Shown: one piece after another, positions 35,368 through 35,429 of the stretch
Layout of the letters: every line of letters begins with the position of its first letter
How positions within the stretch are numbered: the first letter of the stretch is position 1
DNA from: an uncultured Chlorobiaceae bacterium
GTDB lineage: Bacteria; Bacteroidota; Chlorobiia; Chlorobiales; Chlorobiaceae
NCBI GenBank assembly: GCA_903994635.1
Contig: CAJEXQ010000021.1
Location: 1 to 35,429, forward strand
DNA: 35,429 nucleotides
Reading direction: 5' to 3'
Notes under the pieces: model-generated
What the model was told of the DNA's origin: nothing
Database searches by the model: none
Seen by the model: the letters and a program-made list of their open reading frames with translations, nothing else
Made by a program: the position numbers and the translations under genes

Positions 35368-35429
35368 CTGTCTCTTATACACATCTGACGCTGCCGACGA
35401 AGAGGATAGTGTAGATCTCGGTGGTCGGC
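35368..35429 (+). other. Illumina Nextera adapter with i5 index (not genomic)
   Basis: CTGTCTCTTATACACATCT, the Nextera mosaic end, begins at 35368. It continues through the read-2-side adapter sequence as I know it, GACGCTGCCGACGA, then an eight-base index AGAGGATA (35401-35408), and then the flow-cell sequence GTGTAGATCTCGGTGGTC, with one mismatch near the final base. It should be trimmed. Confidence 0.98.

Noticed and set aside
1..35429. CRISPR arrays, tRNA or rRNA genes, insertion sequences
   Set aside because: No regularly spaced repeats, cloverleaf sequences, rRNA blocks or transposase motifs were seen on either strand when scanning the gaps by eye.

Overview
The window looks like a contig from a green sulfur bacterium (Chlorobiaceae, Chlorobium/Pelodictyon-like). 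The strongest marker is PscC, the three-helix cytochrome c bound to the type-I photosynthetic reaction centre of this family. It sits with an anaerobic sulfur-oxidation operon (SoeABC/PSRLC3-type molybdoenzyme, DsrE2, rhodanese, TauE/SafE exporter), a sulfide:quinone reductase, and a one-chain pyruvate:ferredoxin oxidoreductase as used in the reductive TCA cycle. Genus and species cannot be fixed by eye. No rRNA, tRNA, CRISPR, IS element or phage gene was seen.

Layout. 1-8.3 kb (minus strand): soeBC-soeA-tauE-small membrane protein-dsrE2-rhodanese, cut by the left edge, preceded by a separately promoted sqr. 8.5-12.1 kb: dapA (plus), then rlmB-gcvH-gcvPA (minus). 12.3-15.9 kb: nifJ (plus) with a textbook terminator. 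15.9-25.1 kb: a nine-gene minus-strand row, methyltransferase-DUF4905-xer-hpf-hprK-peptide-binding lipoprotein-permease-ruvB-TPR protein, with several 4-20 base overlaps and one internal terminator after hpf. 25.2-26.3 kb: queF (plus) and pscC (minus) converging on a bidirectional terminator. 26.5-30.5 kb (plus): a broken ppc, comM and an outer-membrane porin. 30.6-33.4 kb (minus): oppF-sppA. 33.5-35.3 kb (plus): rsmI, frameshifted panC and the first codons of pnp.

How the genes fit together. Sqr and Soe feed electrons from sulfide and sulfite into the quinone pool. Rhodanese and DsrE2 probably pass sulfane sulfur in the cytoplasm, and TauE/SafE could export sulfite or related anions. PscC carries electrons to the reaction centre, and PFOR and PEP carboxylase use the resulting reducing power for carbon fixation. 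The rest is housekeeping: lysine/peptidoglycan precursor, glycine cleavage, rRNA methylation, Holliday-junction processing, ribosome hibernation, queuosine and pantothenate.

Quality. The right end is not genomic. After about 27 codons of pnp the sequence switches to an inverted 93-base copy of an internal piece of sppA and then runs into an Illumina Nextera adapter with an index. The ppc gene lacks about two thirds of its length, with its two ends in different frames, and panC has a one-base frameshift in a C run. The inverted join at 6 bases of shared sequence resembles chimeras made by whole-genome amplification, so the ppc deletion and panC frameshift should be treated as possible artefacts until checked against reads. 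I found no clearly new defence or mobile system. The most interesting biology is the Soe/sulfur-relay operon and the hpf-hprK/xer gene row.
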